Below, piece by piece: positions 18,136 to 28,102 of a stretch of DNA of 64,000 nt. The position numbers and the translations under genes were made by a program. The stretch lies in the NCBI RefSeq assembly GCF_019204045.1, contig NZ_JAGSPC010000001.1:744001-808000 (forward strand), written 5' to 3'. Numbering within the stretch: the first letter of the stretch is position 1; the number at the start of each line of letters is the position of its first letter. The DNA is from Erythrobacter crassostreae. Its GTDB lineage: Bacteria; Pseudomonadota; Alphaproteobacteria; Sphingomonadales; Sphingomonadaceae. The notes under the pieces were generated by a model. That model was given only the letters and a program-made list of their open reading frames with translations. It did no database searches and had not been told where the DNA came from.

Positions 18136-19292
18136 CCCTTGCCAAACTCGCTATCGTGTTCGCCCAGACGCGGAGCATTGCCAAGCGGGCCTGCCTCCCA
18201 ATCGCTGAACGAGTTTGGATCGCGCATTTGGTACAGAGCGCCCTCGCTCGGGTGATCGGAGGCTTGGAAAAAGCCGGTCTCGCGCAAATGCGGGTCGTCG
18301 ATCACATCGTTCAAGTCGGTCACAGCCATGCAGGGGATGTTGTGCTCGCGCAGGATGGTAAGCCATTCCGCTGTCGGCTTTGTCGGCGTTAGTGCGGCCA
18401 TCCGCTGATATAATTCGGGCGCAGCGGCGATGATGCCTTGCGGCGTTTTGAATCGCTCTTCACCCGCCAATTCGGGATCGCCCAGCAGCGCCACGACCTT
18501 TGGAAATTGCGGCAGGGTGTAAGGCACGATGCTGATCCAGCCATCCTGCGTCATCATCGGCTGGCGGTCCGGATCGACCTGACGCGCATAGGCTGCATCG
18601 CCATTGGGCGGATCGAATGTTTTCGCGTCGAGATGCTCTTTCAGCATGAAGCTGGCGAAGGCTTCGAACATAGGCACCTCGACATGCTGGCCCTTGCCTG
18701 TCCGCAGCCGGTGGGTGATCGCGGCGAGCGTGGCATAGGCAGCGTGGAGCCCGGCAACTTTGTCCGCGATTAGCGAGGGGAGATAGCGCGGGCGATTGTT
18801 CCCATCGGCCCGCGGCAGCAGCGATGTCGTGCCCGTCGCGGCTTGGATTACATCGTCATAGGCCTGCAATCCGGCATAGGGTCCGCCCGATCCAAAGCCG
18901 ACGCAGTGGACATAGATGATGTTTGGGTTGATCGCCTTGATAGCATCATAGTCAAAGCCGAGCCGGGCAATCGCGGCCTCGCGCACATTGTGCACGAACA
19001 CGTCTGCAGTGCTTAGCAGCCCGCGCAGAATCTCTGCATCTTCTGTATTTTTCAGATCAAGGACGAGGGATTTCTTGCCCCGGTTCAGCGCGATAAAGCC
19101 CGGGCCCATTCCCGATGTCTTGGCCGGCTTTGCCCCGTGCCGATACGCATCGCCGCCGGGCCCTTCGATCTTGATAACGTCCGCACCGTAATCCGATAGG
19201 ATCTGCGTGGCGTAGGGGCCGAATACGACGCTGGTCAGGTCGATAACCGTCATGCCTTCCAGCATCGGCCTTCCGTCATTCGCAGTGATCAC
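18132..19292 (-). CDS. CaiB/BaiF (family III) CoA transferase
   Basis: 386 residues. A GTG start at 19292 is used since AAGGAA lies about eight bases upstream; an ATG at 19265 is possible. The N-terminal motif [30 protein letters not shown] is typical of the family, with [10 protein letters not shown] and the catalytic Asp in [11 protein letters not shown]. The C-terminal third has [34 protein letters not shown]. It transfers CoA between acyl-CoA and a free acid; the substrate is not identifiable. It follows the ferredoxin reductase gene by 13 bases, suggesting one transcript. Confidence 0.92.
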   Translation of the reverse strand: MITANDGRPMLEGMTVIDLTSVVFGPYATQILSDYGADVIKIEGPGGDAYRHGAKPAKTSGMGPGFIALNRGKKSLVLDLKNTEDAEILRGLLSTADVFVHNVREAAIARLGFDYDAIKAINPNIIYVHCVGFGSGGPYAGLQAYDDVIQAATGTTSLLPRADGNNRPRYLPSLIADKVAGLHAAYATLAAITHRLRTGKGQHVEVPMFEAFASFMLKEHLDAKTFDPPNGDAAYARQVDPDRQPMMTQDGWISIVPYTLPQFPKVVALLGDPELAGEERFKTPQGIIAAAPELYQRMAALTPTKPTAEWLTILREHNIPCMAVTDLNDVIDDPHLRETGFFQASDHPSEGALYQMRDPNSFSDWEAGPLGNAPRLGEHDSEFGKG

Positions 19293-19305
19293 GTGGGCCG
19301 TTCCT

Positions 19306-20556
19306 TTACGGCATTTCCTTCAAGGGAATGTCCGGATCGGCCAGCAACGCGCGATCCACTTTATCGAGGCCCGCTTCGAGCATCTTTCGCCCTTGGACGT
19401 AATCCTTCATCGCATTCACACAGTCGAACGCAATTGGCTTGCCCTCTTTCAGGTACACGACTGTGAACTTGCGCGTATCGGGATCGCCGCGCAGCACGGT
19501 TTCATCGAAATCCAGACTGAGGCCGGCGGTTTGCAATTTGAGGTTATACTGGTTTGACCAGAACCATGGCAGGGCGTTGTATTCCTGTTTGTCGCCCATG
19601 ATCGCTTTTGCGACGGTGTTCGCCATATCGTGAGCGTTTTGTACCGACTCCAGCCGGATCACCGCGCTGTCAGCGTAGGGGTTGGCATGCGCTGCGCAGT
19701 CTCCAATCGCATAAATGTCATCCAAAGTAGTGCGGCAGCAGAAATCGACATCCACACCGCTTGATCCCGCGGCGCCTGCTGCGATCAGAGGCGCCACAGC
19801 CGGAACAATGCCAATACCGACCACAACCATTTCGCAATCGACTGTCTCGCCATTGTCGAGCAGCACTCCGCTTACTTTGCCATCCTCACCGATAATCTCT
19901 GTCACGCCGGTCTCCAACCGGACATCGACACCTTGCCTGCGGTGTTCGGCTTCGTAAAAGCGGGAAAGGTCTTCACCCGCCACACGGGCAAGCACCCGCG
20001 GCAGCATCTCAAGCAATGTGACCTTGCAGCCAAGCTTGCGGAGCACGGCGGCCGCTTCCAGCCCGATATAGCCGCCACCGATCACCACGGCGCGCTTTGA
20101 TCCTGCTTCGAGAGCGGCCATCATGCCATCGGCATCACGTTTGTCGCGGACGTAGAAAACCTGTTTGAGATTGGCACCCGGGCAACCAAGGCGTCGCGGA
20201 TCACCACCCCCCGACCAGATCAGCTTGCGATAACCAATTGTCGAGCGGTTCGACAAAGTGAGGCTGTGCGCCACCGGGTCAATATCGGTGACGCCGCTGC
20301 CCAGTAACAGGTCGATATTCTTGTCGGCCCAAAATTTCTCGGGCCGGATCATGATCCGCTCGAAACCCTTGTCGCCGGCAAGGTATTCTTTGGACAAGGG
20401 TGGCCGTTCATACGGAGGCATGCTGTCGCGCCCGATCATTAGGATCGAGCCTTCATGACCCTGCTGGCGCAAAGCAATCGCAGCCTGCGCGCCGCCATGG
20501 CCAGTACCGACAATCACCACATCTGCGTGGTCCGGAGCATTTCCCTCTCGCGTCAT
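19306..20556 (-). CDS. FAD-dependent ferredoxin reductase (putidaredoxin/rhodocoxin reductase type)
   Basis: 416 residues from the ATG complementary to 20554-20556 ([10 protein letters not shown]). The FAD motif [17 protein letters not shown], the segment [13 protein letters not shown], the NAD(P)-binding motif [17 protein letters not shown] and the second FAD motif [12 protein letters not shown] appear in order. A reductase C-terminal domain ([16 protein letters not shown]) completes the class that donates electrons from NADH to 2Fe-2S ferredoxins for P450s and dioxygenases. It could serve the P450s at 13273 and 45531, but neither is in the same transcript and no ferredoxin gene is seen here. 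Confidence 0.92.
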   Translation of the reverse strand: MTREGNAPDHADVVIVGTGHGGAQAAIALRQQGHEGSILMIGRDSMPPYERPPLSKEYLAGDKGFERIMIRPEKFWADKNIDLLLGSGVTDIDPVAHSLTLSNRSTIGYRKLIWSGGGDPRRLGCPGANLKQVFYVRDKRDADGMMAALEAGSKRAVVIGGGYIGLEAAAVLRKLGCKVTLLEMLPRVLARVAGEDLSRFYEAEHRRQGVDVRLETGVTEIIGEDGKVSGVLLDNGETVDCEMVVVGIGIVPAVAPLIAAGAAGSSGVDVDFCCRTTLDDIYAIGDCAAHANPYADSAVIRLESVQNAHDMANTVAKAIMGDKQEYNALPWFWSNQYNLKLQTAGLSLDFDETVLRGDPDTRKFTVVYLKEGKPIAFDCVNAMKDYVQGRKMLEAGLDKVDRALLADPDIPLKEMP

Positions 20557-20628
20557 GCGCAGATGGGTCGCCGCAAATCGCCTATTCGTCAAGCCGTGAA
20601 AGTGTCAGCACTGATCAATTGCCTGGAA

Positions 20629-23600
20629 TTAGCGTTCAAGCAGATTGCGGGCCTGACTGGCGATCTGTGCAAGCACTGCTGGGGCCACAGGCGGACGAGC
20701 CTGCGCCCGGGCGATCATGGAGCGGAACTGAGAGACCGCCGCGGCATTGCGCGCGGCCCAATCAGCAATTGCGCCCTGCGGATCGTCTTTACCGCCCTTG
20801 CGGCGCATCAAACGTCGCAAGAATTCCAGCCGCATATGCTGGAAGTCGCGCGCCAGTCCGTCGACCAACAGACGCTCCCAAATGTCGGATGGAGACATAT
20901 GCGCGGCGGTGCCTTGCGCCCAATCAAGCCCGATCCGTTCGCCGATATCGGTAAAGGCGTGCGTGAGTTCCTTTGGATCAATCTCTGTCTTGAGTGCCAG
21001 CTGCGCCAATCCGATCGAACCGTCATAGTCGAACAGGTTGGAAACCTTCAGCGCCAGCGCATCCGGACAGCCGCTGTCGATGAAGTAACGGCGCAATTCT
21101 TCGGAGCGCACACGCGTTTCATCAGAAAGCAGCTCTGTGCGCGCCTTGGTAAGGATGTCGACGCAGTCTCTGAGCGTCGCAACCAGTTCTCCGGCTTGGA
21201 CCTGTCCGGCGGCGGTGCGCAGCACATCCGACATCAGATTGCCAACCGCTGCTGCTGCCCGGTCAAACAGGACAAGCCGCGCAGCCTCGCTCATTTTCGC
21301 GGTCTCGAGCTCTTCCCATAAAGTGCCAAGGTCATAGAGACGTTCGACCACAACGAATGCGGCGGCAACGTCGGACAAGCCAACGCCTTCTTCCTCAGCC
21401 AGTTCGAAAGCGTGAACCAGCCCGAGACGGTTGACGATACGGTTGGATAAATCGGTCGCAACCAATTCGCGGCGAAGCCGGTGATCTTTGATCTGCGCGG
21501 TAAAACTTTTGCGCATCGGCTCCGGGAAGAGCGCAATGAGTGAATCCTCTAACATCGGATCATCGGGCAGGCCGCTTGCTTCAATCGCATCCTGCAGTGC
21601 CAATTTAGAAGATGAAAGCAGCACGGCGAGCTCTGGCCGTGTAAGGCCCTTGCCGTCGGCAGCGCGGCGAGCGAACGCCTCTCCGTCAGCCAGCCCTTCA
21701 GTCCGGCGATCCAGATCACCGATTTCCTCAAGTTGTTCGATCAGACGGATATACGATGCGGTCGCCTCTGCGCCTGCTGCTTCGGCAACGGAAATGGCGA
21801 GCGCCTGAAGACGGTTATCTTCGAGCACGATATCGGCCACTTCGTCGGTCATCTTGGCCAGCAGGTTGTTGCGCTTCTTCTCTGTCAGCGTGCCTTCGCG
21901 GGCCGCCGCCGCCAATGCGATCTTGATGTTCACTTCATTGTCCGAACAATCGACACCAGCCGAATTGTCGATGAAATCGGTGTTGATACGTCCGCCATTC
22001 ATGGAAAACGCGATGCGTCCAGCTTGCGTAATGCCGAGGTTTGCGCCTTCGCCGATGACTTTGGTGCGCAGCTCCGCCGCGTCGATCCGCAGCGCATCAT
22101 TGGCTGGATCGCCAACCGCCAGGTGGCTTTCCTGTTCGGCTTTGATGTAAGTGCCAATACCGCCAAACCAGATCAGATCCAGCTCCGCCTTCAGGATGGC
22201 ACTTACCAGTGCATCCGGTTCGATTTCCTTCTCTTCGATCCCCAGCATCTCGCGCGCTTTCTTAGAAAGCTTGATGCGTTTGAGGTCGCGGGAATAGACG
22301 CCGCCCCCTTTTGAAATGAGATCAGCCTTGTAGTCCTCCCAGCTTGAGCGGGGTAGGTCATACAGCCGTTTGCGCTCTTTCCAGCTGGTTGCCGGATCGG
22401 GATCGGGATCAATGAAAATGTGACGGTGGTCGAATGCGGCCACCAGCTTGATCGCTTTGGAAAGCAGCATGCCATTCCCGAAGACGTCGCCCGACATATC
22501 CCCGCAACCGGCGACGCTGACGCTGTCCTTCTGAACATCGATCCCCATTTCGAGGAAGTGCCGCTGGACAGAGACCCACGCGCCGCGCGCTGTGATGCCC
22601 ATGGCCTTGTGGTCGTATCCGTTTGAACCACCACTTGCGAAAGCATCATCTAACCAGAAATCGCGGCTTTCCGCGATGCCGTTTGCGACGTCGGAGAAAC
22701 GCGCAGTGCCTTTATCGGCGGCAACCACGAAATAGGGGTCTTCGCCATCGTGGATCGCGACTTTTTCAGGATGGACGACTGTACCATCAACGATATTGTC
22801 AGTGACCGAAAGCAGCGTGCGGATGAAGACTTCATAGCTTGCCTGGCCCTCGGCTGCCCATCCTTCGCGATCAAGCGCGGGTGAGGGCAGTTGTTTCGGA
22901 TAGAAGCCGCCTTTTGCTCCAGTCGGCACGATCACGGCGTTTTTGACCCGCTGCGCCTTCATCAGGCCGAGAATTTCAGTGCGGAAGTCATCGCGACGGT
23001 CGGACCAGCGAAGCCCGCCGCGCGCAATTGCGCCGGAACGCAAGTGAATGCCTTCTACCCGCCGCGAATAGACGAAAATTTCGCGCCACGGCACAGGCTT
23101 TGGCAGGTTCGGCACGAGATCAGAATCAATCTTGAACGCGAGAGCTTCAGCAGCTGCCGGTGCAAAGGCATTGGTGCGCAAAACCGCATCAATCACCGCA
23201 CGGTAGAGTCGTAAAAGACGATCATCATTGATGGCGGCTACTTTGGACAATCCGCGATCATAGGCTGAGATTGCTCCCTTAACGGCTTCGTCCCGTGCGC
23301 CTGCAAATTCAGGGTGATGCTTTGCGACGAACAGATCGATCATGGCGCGTGTCACATCGGGCGCGCGGCCCAACGCATCGACGACGGTGTAGATCGTGAA
23401 GCTCATGCCGGTCTGGCGCAGATAGCGATAGATGGCGCGCAGCCACTCTGTTTCTTGCGCGGCAAGGCCGGTGCTTACTACCAGTCGGTTGAACGGATCG
23501 TCTTCGGCTCCGCCGTTCAACACTTCGGCAATGGCTGCTTCAATTGCGCCCGCACGTTCAAGCAGCTGAGCTGCGACATCGCCCTCTGGCAGATCAACGG

Positions 23601-25338
23601 TGAATTCGTGGATCGTGCCAAGCGCGCCTTCCTCGAGCGCAATCGGTATCTCTTTGATGACGCGGAAGCCGAAATTTTCGAGCGCAGGCACCGCGTCGGA
23701 AAGGGGCAATGCACCTTGCTGCTGATAAACTTTTAAACGTAGGCGGTGCGCAGGGTCTTTGCCGATGCAATAGAGCCGTACGCCGCGTTCGTGATCATGG
23801 TCGCTCGTCAAGCCGCGCAGACCGATAATGTCGCGCGCAGCCTCTGCCGCATCATAGCGCCCGCGATAATTCATTGGCATCGCATCGGCATAACGCGAGG
23901 CAAGCGCCGCGGCGCGCGATGGATCCATGCCGTCCGCAAGATTTTTCTCTACCGCTTCGCCCCAGCCGCGCAGCATATCCTGAAACATCGGCTCCAGCTT
24001 TGCTTCATCAGGGATTTGCTTCGCATCGCGGATGTCGATCACGAATTGCAGCATTGCGAGAGTTCCGCCTTCAACCTCAAGGCTCCAATCCAGCACTGCG
24101 GTGCCTTCGTGACGGGTGAACATGTCTTCGATTTGCAAGCGCACCTGGGTCGAAACTGTGTCGCGCGGCTGCCAGACAAATGCATAGATGTGCCGCTCAA
24201 GTCGTGATGTGACCAGAGCGAGGCGCGGGCGCGGACGATCAACAAGGCCCATCATCGTGGTCGCGAGCCGCGCAATGGAATCCTGCGTGAACCCGATCAA
24301 AAGATCATTCGGCAGCGCCGTAAATGCATGGATTAAAGCTTTGCCCGCATGCCCGCCCGCTGCGAAGCCCAACTTTTGAGCGATTGCTTCAAGGTCGGTT
24401 CTCAAAACCGGAACTTGTGTCGGAGGCGTAGCGACTGCGGCGCTGGTCCAGATGCCTGCATGGATGGAAAGCGTGTGAACCTTACCGTTCTTCGCGTCGC
24501 GCAGTCCTACGATGAAGAGATCGAGCGGAATGCGCCGATGGACGTGAGAAAGGCGGTTGGCTTTGATAACCAACAAATCGTGCCGGTCATTGCGTGCGTC
24601 ACAATCATCGAACCAGTCGAATGCGCGTTCTATTGAGGGTTCAGCCAGAATATCCCGTGTGCTCTTGCGGCAAATGCCGCGCGCGTCGGTTTGCTTGCCA
24701 TCGCGGGTGCGTTTCACATGACCCAGCTGAGTCAGTAGTCCGGAATTCAGCCATTCAACCAGCTCGCGCGATTCGGAGTCTGCGATTTGCTCCGCATCTT
24801 CCGCCATGATGGCCTGCATCTTCGGCCAATCGGTTACCGCTGCACGCACATCTCCCAATGTTACGCGTAAAGCCTGTTCCAGCTCTCGGCGATGGCGGGC
24901 ATCAACGCGCGGTGTTTCGATATAGATCAGGGATTCCGCAGGCAGATCATCGCTCTTGCTTCCGCTCAGCCGGATCAATTCACCAGTTTCGCTGCGTTCA
25001 GCACCCAGTACGGGGTGAACAAGCCTGTCAATGCTAAGCGATTGCGCGGCAATGGTGGCTGCAATCGAGTCCACCAGAAACGGCATATCATCATTGATGA
25101 TCGCGATGCGCATCTTGCGCCGCTCGCCACTAGCGGATTCAAGCCGGAGCGATGATCGTTGAGGCTCGCGCTGCGCGGCGGCACCCAGGACAAATTCTGC
25201 CGCCTCGTCCAACAGCTCACCTTCGAGCGGTGTGTCGCCCGGCAATATGGACGCTTTGAGATGTTTTTTGAGTGAGCTTTTCAGGGCCTTGTTGGCCACT
25301 GTTTGCTTGGCGGATTTCTCCGTCGGCTTTGACACCAT
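20629..25338 (-). CDS. Large NAD-specific glutamate dehydrogenase (L-GDH180 class)
   Basis: 1569 residues from the ATG complementary to 25336-25338, chosen for GGAGCAGG just upstream. The protein deaminates glutamate to 2-oxoglutarate with NAD+. The long N-terminal regulatory part (ACT-like, with IAIINDDMPFLVDSIAA) is followed by the catalytic core: GGLRWSDRRDDFRTEILGLMKAQRVKNAVIVPTGAKGGF carries the substrate-binding and catalytic lysines, then VAGCGDMSGDVFGNGMLLS, and WFGGIGTYIKAEQE, GANLGITQAGRI and NSAGVDCSDNEVNIKI. The C-terminal about 300 residues are helical. The length matches the GDH180 class found in proteobacteria and actinobacteria. Monocistronic. Confidence 0.96.
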   Translation of the reverse strand: MVSKPTEKSAKQTVANKALKSSLKKHLKASILPGDTPLEGELLDEAAEFVLGAAAQREPQRSSLRLESASGERRKMRIAIINDDMPFLVDSIAATIAAQSLSIDRLVHPVLGAERSETGELIRLSGSKSDDLPAESLIYIETPRVDARHRRELEQALRVTLGDVRAAVTDWPKMQAIMAEDAEQIADSESRELVEWLNSGLLTQLGHVKRTRDGKQTDARGICRKSTRDILAEPSIERAFDWFDDCDARNDRHDLLVIKANRLSHVHRRIPLDLFIVGLRDAKNGKVHTLSIHAGIWTSAAVATPPTQVPVLRTDLEAIAQKLGFAAGGHAGKALIHAFTALPNDLLIGFTQDSIARLATTMMGLVDRPRPRLALVTSRLERHIYAFVWQPRDTVSTQVRLQIEDMFTRHEGTAVLDWSLEVEGGTLAMLQFVIDIRDAKQIPDEAKLEPMFQDMLRGWGEAVEKNLADGMDPSRAAALASRYADAMPMNYRGRYDAAEAARDIIGLRGLTSDHDHERGVRLYCIGKDPAHRLRLKVYQQQGALPLSDAVPALENFGFRVIKEIPIALEEGALGTIHEFTVDLPEGDVAAQLLERAGAIEAAIAEVLNGGAEDDPFNRLVVSTGLAAQETEWLRAIYRYLRQTGMSFTIYTVVDALGRAPDVTRAMIDLFVAKHHPEFAGARDEAVKGAISAYDRGLSKVAAINDDRLLRLYRAVIDAVLRTNAFAPAAAEALAFKIDSDLVPNLPKPVPWREIFVYSRRVEGIHLRSGAIARGGLRWSDRRDDFRTEILGLMKAQRVKNAVIVPTGAKGGFYPKQLPSPALDREGWAAEGQASYEVFIRTLLSVTDNIVDGTVVHPEKVAIHDGEDPYFVVAADKGTARFSDVANGIAESRDFWLDDAFASGGSNGYDHKAMGITARGAWVSVQRHFLEMGIDVQKDSVSVAGCGDMSGDVFGNGMLLSKAIKLVAAFDHRHIFIDPDPDPATSWKERKRLYDLPRSSWEDYKADLISKGGGVYSRDLKRIKLSKKAREMLGIEEKEIEPDALVSAILKAELDLIWFGGIGTYIKAEQESHLAVGDPANDALRIDAAELRTKVIGEGANLGITQAGRIAFSMNGGRINTDFIDNSAGVDCSDNEVNIKIALAAAAREGTLTEKKRNNLLAKMTDEVADIVLEDNRLQALAISVAEAAGAEATASYIRLIEQLEEIGDLDRRTEGLADGEAFARRAADGKGLTRPELAVLLSSSKLALQDAIEASGLPDDPMLEDSLIALFPEPMRKSFTAQIKDHRLRRELVATDLSNRIVNRLGLVHAFELAEEEGVGLSDVAAAFVVVERLYDLGTLWEELETAKMSEAARLVLFDRAAAAVGNLMSDVLRTAAGQVQAGELVATLRDCVDILTKARTELLSDETRVRSEELRRYFIDSGCPDALALKVSNLFDYDGSIGLAQLALKTEIDPKELTHAFTDIGERIGLDWAQGTAAHMSPSDIWERLLVDGLARDFQHMRLEFLRRLMRRKGGKDDPQGAIADWAARNAAAVSQFRSMIARAQARPPVAPAVLAQIASQARNLLER

Positions 25339-25435
25339 GATCCTGCTCCGAGCAATAATGTTATGCTGGTTTGTTTTATCGTTTCCGCAATACTCGCTTT
25401 TACCCGTGAGGTGCAAGCATGTTAATCAGGTGCGA

Positions 25436-26431
25436 CTACGCATTCACACGTGCGCGGCAGGCCTCGATCGTCAGTTCTAATGAGCGGATACGATCATCGG
25501 GATCAAAGGTTGATCCGCATAGGATGATTTCGTCTGTTTGGGTGCGATCGGCAAAGGCTGCGATCTGTTGGCGGACAGTTTCAGGCGTTCCGACCGCTGC
25601 GGCCTGACCCAAGTGATCCAGCATTGCGCGCTGCGGAGTGGGAAGCGTGTCAGCGTATCCCTCGACTGGCGGTTTTAGCTTGCCCGGTGAGCCCGTTCGC
25701 AAAGCGACAAATGCCTGCTGCTGGCTGGAGGCCATGGTCTCTGCCGCTGGAGCACTTTCGGCCGCAAACACATTCATCGCGACCGCCACATAAGGCTTGT
25801 CCAGCGCCTCAGACGGTTCAAAACTGCGCCTGTAGGCGTTGAGCGCTTCGTCAAGATGATCGGGCGCGAAGTGGGCGGCGAATGCGTATGGCATGCCAAG
25901 CTTGGCCGCCAGCTGCGCGCCGAACAGGCTGGAGCCCAGCATCCACAAATCAATGTTTGCGCCGAAGCCTGGAGTGGCCTTGATCGCCAGATCGACATCA
26001 CCGGTTAGTAGCGCGCGCAGTTCCACCACATCTTGCGGAAAATATTCGGATGCTTGGTGCAGGTTCTTGCGAAGGGCGCGCTGCAATTCCGGCTCTGCAC
26101 CGGGCGCACGGCCCAAACCCAGATCGATCCGGCCCGGAAACAGCGCGTCAAGCGTGCCGAACTGTTCAGCAATCTGGAAAGGCGTGTGATTGGGCAGCAT
26201 GATCCCGCCCGATCCGATGCGAATGGTTTTGGTCGCATTGCCGATATGCGCAAGCACGACCGATGTCGCGCCTCCGGCGATACCTTCCATTGCGTGATGT
26301 TCGGCGATCCAGAAGCGCGTGCAACCGAGCCTTTCGGCTGTCTTTGCCAGCGCAACGCTTGCCTCGAATGCTTCGCCCAATGTGCCGCCTTCGCGGACAG
26401 GGACAAGATCGAGGACAGAGAATTGGGTCAT
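25436..26431 (-). CDS. LLM-class flavin-dependent oxidoreductase (YhbW-like)
   Basis: 331 residues with the bacterial-luciferase-like TIM barrel. FSVLDLVPVREGGTLGEAFEASVALAKTAERLGCTRFWIAEHH is the typical opening for the alkanal-monooxygenase-like group, then IRIGSGGIMLPNHTPFQIAEQFGTLDALFPGRIDLGLGRAPG. The C-terminal GTPETVRQQI segment fits F420- or FMN-dependent LLM oxidoreductases. The substrate is unknown. The start overlaps the stop of the TPR gene by 4 bases, so translation is coupled to it. Confidence 0.9.
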   Translation of the reverse strand: MTQFSVLDLVPVREGGTLGEAFEASVALAKTAERLGCTRFWIAEHHAMEGIAGGATSVVLAHIGNATKTIRIGSGGIMLPNHTPFQIAEQFGTLDALFPGRIDLGLGRAPGAEPELQRALRKNLHQASEYFPQDVVELRALLTGDVDLAIKATPGFGANIDLWMLGSSLFGAQLAAKLGMPYAFAAHFAPDHLDEALNAYRRSFEPSEALDKPYVAVAMNVFAAESAPAAETMASSQQQAFVALRTGSPGKLKPPVEGYADTLPTPQRAMLDHLGQAAAVGTPETVRQQIAAFADRTQTDEIILCGSTFDPDDRIRSLELTIEACRARVNA

Positions 26432-27273
26432 GGCGTGAGCGAAGTATCGGGTGCGGGGCCGATTTGCGCAAGGTATCCCTTGGCCGTTTGTGCTGCCGGA
26501 CTATCGGGCTGCGCATCGATGACCGATTGCCAGCTTTGCCGCGCCGCATCCTCGCGGCCTGAAAGAACGGCGATCACTCCGGCTTCTAACGCGATTTGAC
26601 CATTTATCGGAGCGAGATCGGCGGCGCGTTCGATCGCCGCCTGCGCATCTGCCAATCGGTCCAACCGCCGCAACAGCGTGGCTTTATAAAGCCAGCCATC
26701 GACCATCTCGGGTTCCAGCTGGTTTGCCGAGTTAAGCGCGCTGAGCGCCTTTTCACCCTGGCCCAAAGCAACCAGTGCGCGCGCCAGATCAATCGCAGCG
26801 AGCGCTTCCAGTGTTGCCGATGCGGCTGTTCCTGCATCCTTCCGCGCCGTCGTCAGCAGCGCGAGAGCAGTCTCGGCATCACCGCCTGCAAGAGCAGCAT
26901 TGCCTGCCATCGTGCCGAAGCGGGCGCGGGTGCTGTTTTCATCGTCAGGCGTCTCGTCACGCGCTGCGAGGAAAGCGGTTTTCGCATCATCCCATAGGCG
27001 CAGTTCGGTCGATGCAAGACCAAGGCAATGATTCGCGATGACCCTGTCCGCTCCAGTGCTTTCCGTGCGTTTGATCTGCGCTTTCGAATGGGCCCGTGCA
27101 GGATCCTCATCCAGTTGGTCGAGGCATTCCGAAAGCCATGCGCTGGTCGGGTTGGTTGGCGCCTCAATCGTGTTGGAGCGGGGTGGCCGGTGGATTAAAT
27201 CGTCCGGCAGATTGGGCATCGCGCCGGTGTTGCCGGAAGCGGATTGGAGGATAATGGCAAGAAGCAGTGACAT
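26428..27273 (-). CDS. TPR-repeat protein, probably exported
   Basis: 281 residues. A short N-terminal hydrophobic stretch (SLLLAIILQSASG) may be a signal sequence. After a Pro/Asn-rich linker come at least four to five helical repeats of TPR type, such as ATLEALAAIDLARALVALGQGEKALSALNSANQLEPEMVDGWLYKATLLRRLDRLADAQAAIERAADLAPINGQ (the alternating A/L/Y spacing is clear). It is likely a scaffold. It is coupled by a 4-base overlap to the LLM oxidoreductase downstream, an association that does not by itself indicate a function. Confidence 0.82.
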   Translation of the reverse strand: MSLLLAIILQSASGNTGAMPNLPDDLIHRPPRSNTIEAPTNPTSAWLSECLDQLDEDPARAHSKAQIKRTESTGADRVIANHCLGLASTELRLWDDAKTAFLAARDETPDDENSTRARFGTMAGNAALAGGDAETALALLTTARKDAGTAASATLEALAAIDLARALVALGQGEKALSALNSANQLEPEMVDGWLYKATLLRRLDRLADAQAAIERAADLAPINGQIALEAGVIAVLSGREDAARQSWQSVIDAQPDSPAAQTAKGYLAQIGPAPDTSLTP

Positions 27274-27291
27274 GGTTTTGCGGGTTTTCCG

Positions 27292-28035
27292 TCAATAAAA
27301 GCTGGAAACGACCGTCTTGAGCAGCGCGATATCAGACGCGCGCGAAAGGCGGTGATCGCCGTCCTTTATCAGCGTCACCTGTACCGCATCCGAACGCAGC
27401 GCCTCGGCAAGCTTCAGGCTGATCTCAAACGGAACATCTGTGTCGCGCTGGCCATGCAAAAGCCGTACGGGGCAATCAATCGCAACCGTGCGATCCAGCC
27501 GGATCAGACCTTCGGCGTCGGTATAGAAGCCCGGATGGGTGGGTGTCGGTTCGGGACCATAGGGGTTTTCCTCATAGACAATCTCGCCGCCGGCCAAGGT
27601 GGCGCGTTGCTCGTCGCTATAGCCCCAACGGATGAAATCTGGGGCTGCGGCAATCCCGATGACGCCCGCAAGTCGGTCGCCTAGAGCTTCGGCAACCAGC
27701 AGCATCAGCCATCCTCCCATCGAAGAACCGATCAGCAGGACCGGGCCATCCGTGTAAGCTGCGATCAATTCGAGCACTTCCTCACGCCACCGCGACAAAG
27801 TCCCATCGGCGAAATCGCCCGAACTCTCTCCACAGCCTGAATAATCGAGTAGCAAGCAAGCACGTCCCTGCGCCTCAGCTTCTGCGAACAAAGATGTCGC
27901 CTTGCCCCCATCCATGTCGGACATATAGCCGGGCAGAAACACCAGCGCGGGGCCTGTTCCTTTGGTCAACCGATACGCGATTTTACGCTGCTCAGGCATT
28001 TCATGAAATTGCACATTTGACATGGTAGCCATCAT
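27292..28035 (-). CDS. Alpha/beta hydrolase, cytoplasmic
   Basis: 247 residues from the ATG complementary to 28033-28035, preferred because AGG lies seven bases upstream; an ATG at 28023 (MSNVQF) is the other candidate. It has LVFLPGYMSDMDGGKA, nucleophile Ser in LIGSSMGGWL, Asp in LLHGQRDTDVP and His in KDGDHRLS, so the triad is complete. Resemblance is to the palmitoyl-protein-thioesterase ABHD10-like carboxylesterases. The gene is divergent from the PhoD-type phosphatase; the intervening 28036-28102 must contain both promoters. Confidence 0.85.
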   Translation of the reverse strand: MMATMSNVQFHEMPEQRKIAYRLTKGTGPALVFLPGYMSDMDGGKATSLFAEAEAQGRACLLLDYSGCGESSGDFADGTLSRWREEVLELIAAYTDGPVLLIGSSMGGWLMLLVAEALGDRLAGVIGIAAAPDFIRWGYSDEQRATLAGGEIVYEENPYGPEPTPTHPGFYTDAEGLIRLDRTVAIDCPVRLLHGQRDTDVPFEISLKLAEALRSDAVQVTLIKDGDHRLSRASDIALLKTVVSSFY

Positions 28036-28102
28036 GCCCGCACCTGTGCGCCGCGCGCAAGCCTGCATTGGTGGCGAAGCGTACTCTGGGGAGAGGATAG
28101 CC

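Noticed and set aside
20629-25338. Many 60-190 aa ORFs on the strand opposite NAD-GDH
   Set aside because: They are shadows of the high-GC gene; none has an RBS or protein-like features.
28022-28102. Upstream ATG for the PhoD-type gene
   Set aside because: The residues before the Tat signal would be atypical and overlap the divergent gene's start; GGGAGAGG supports 28103.
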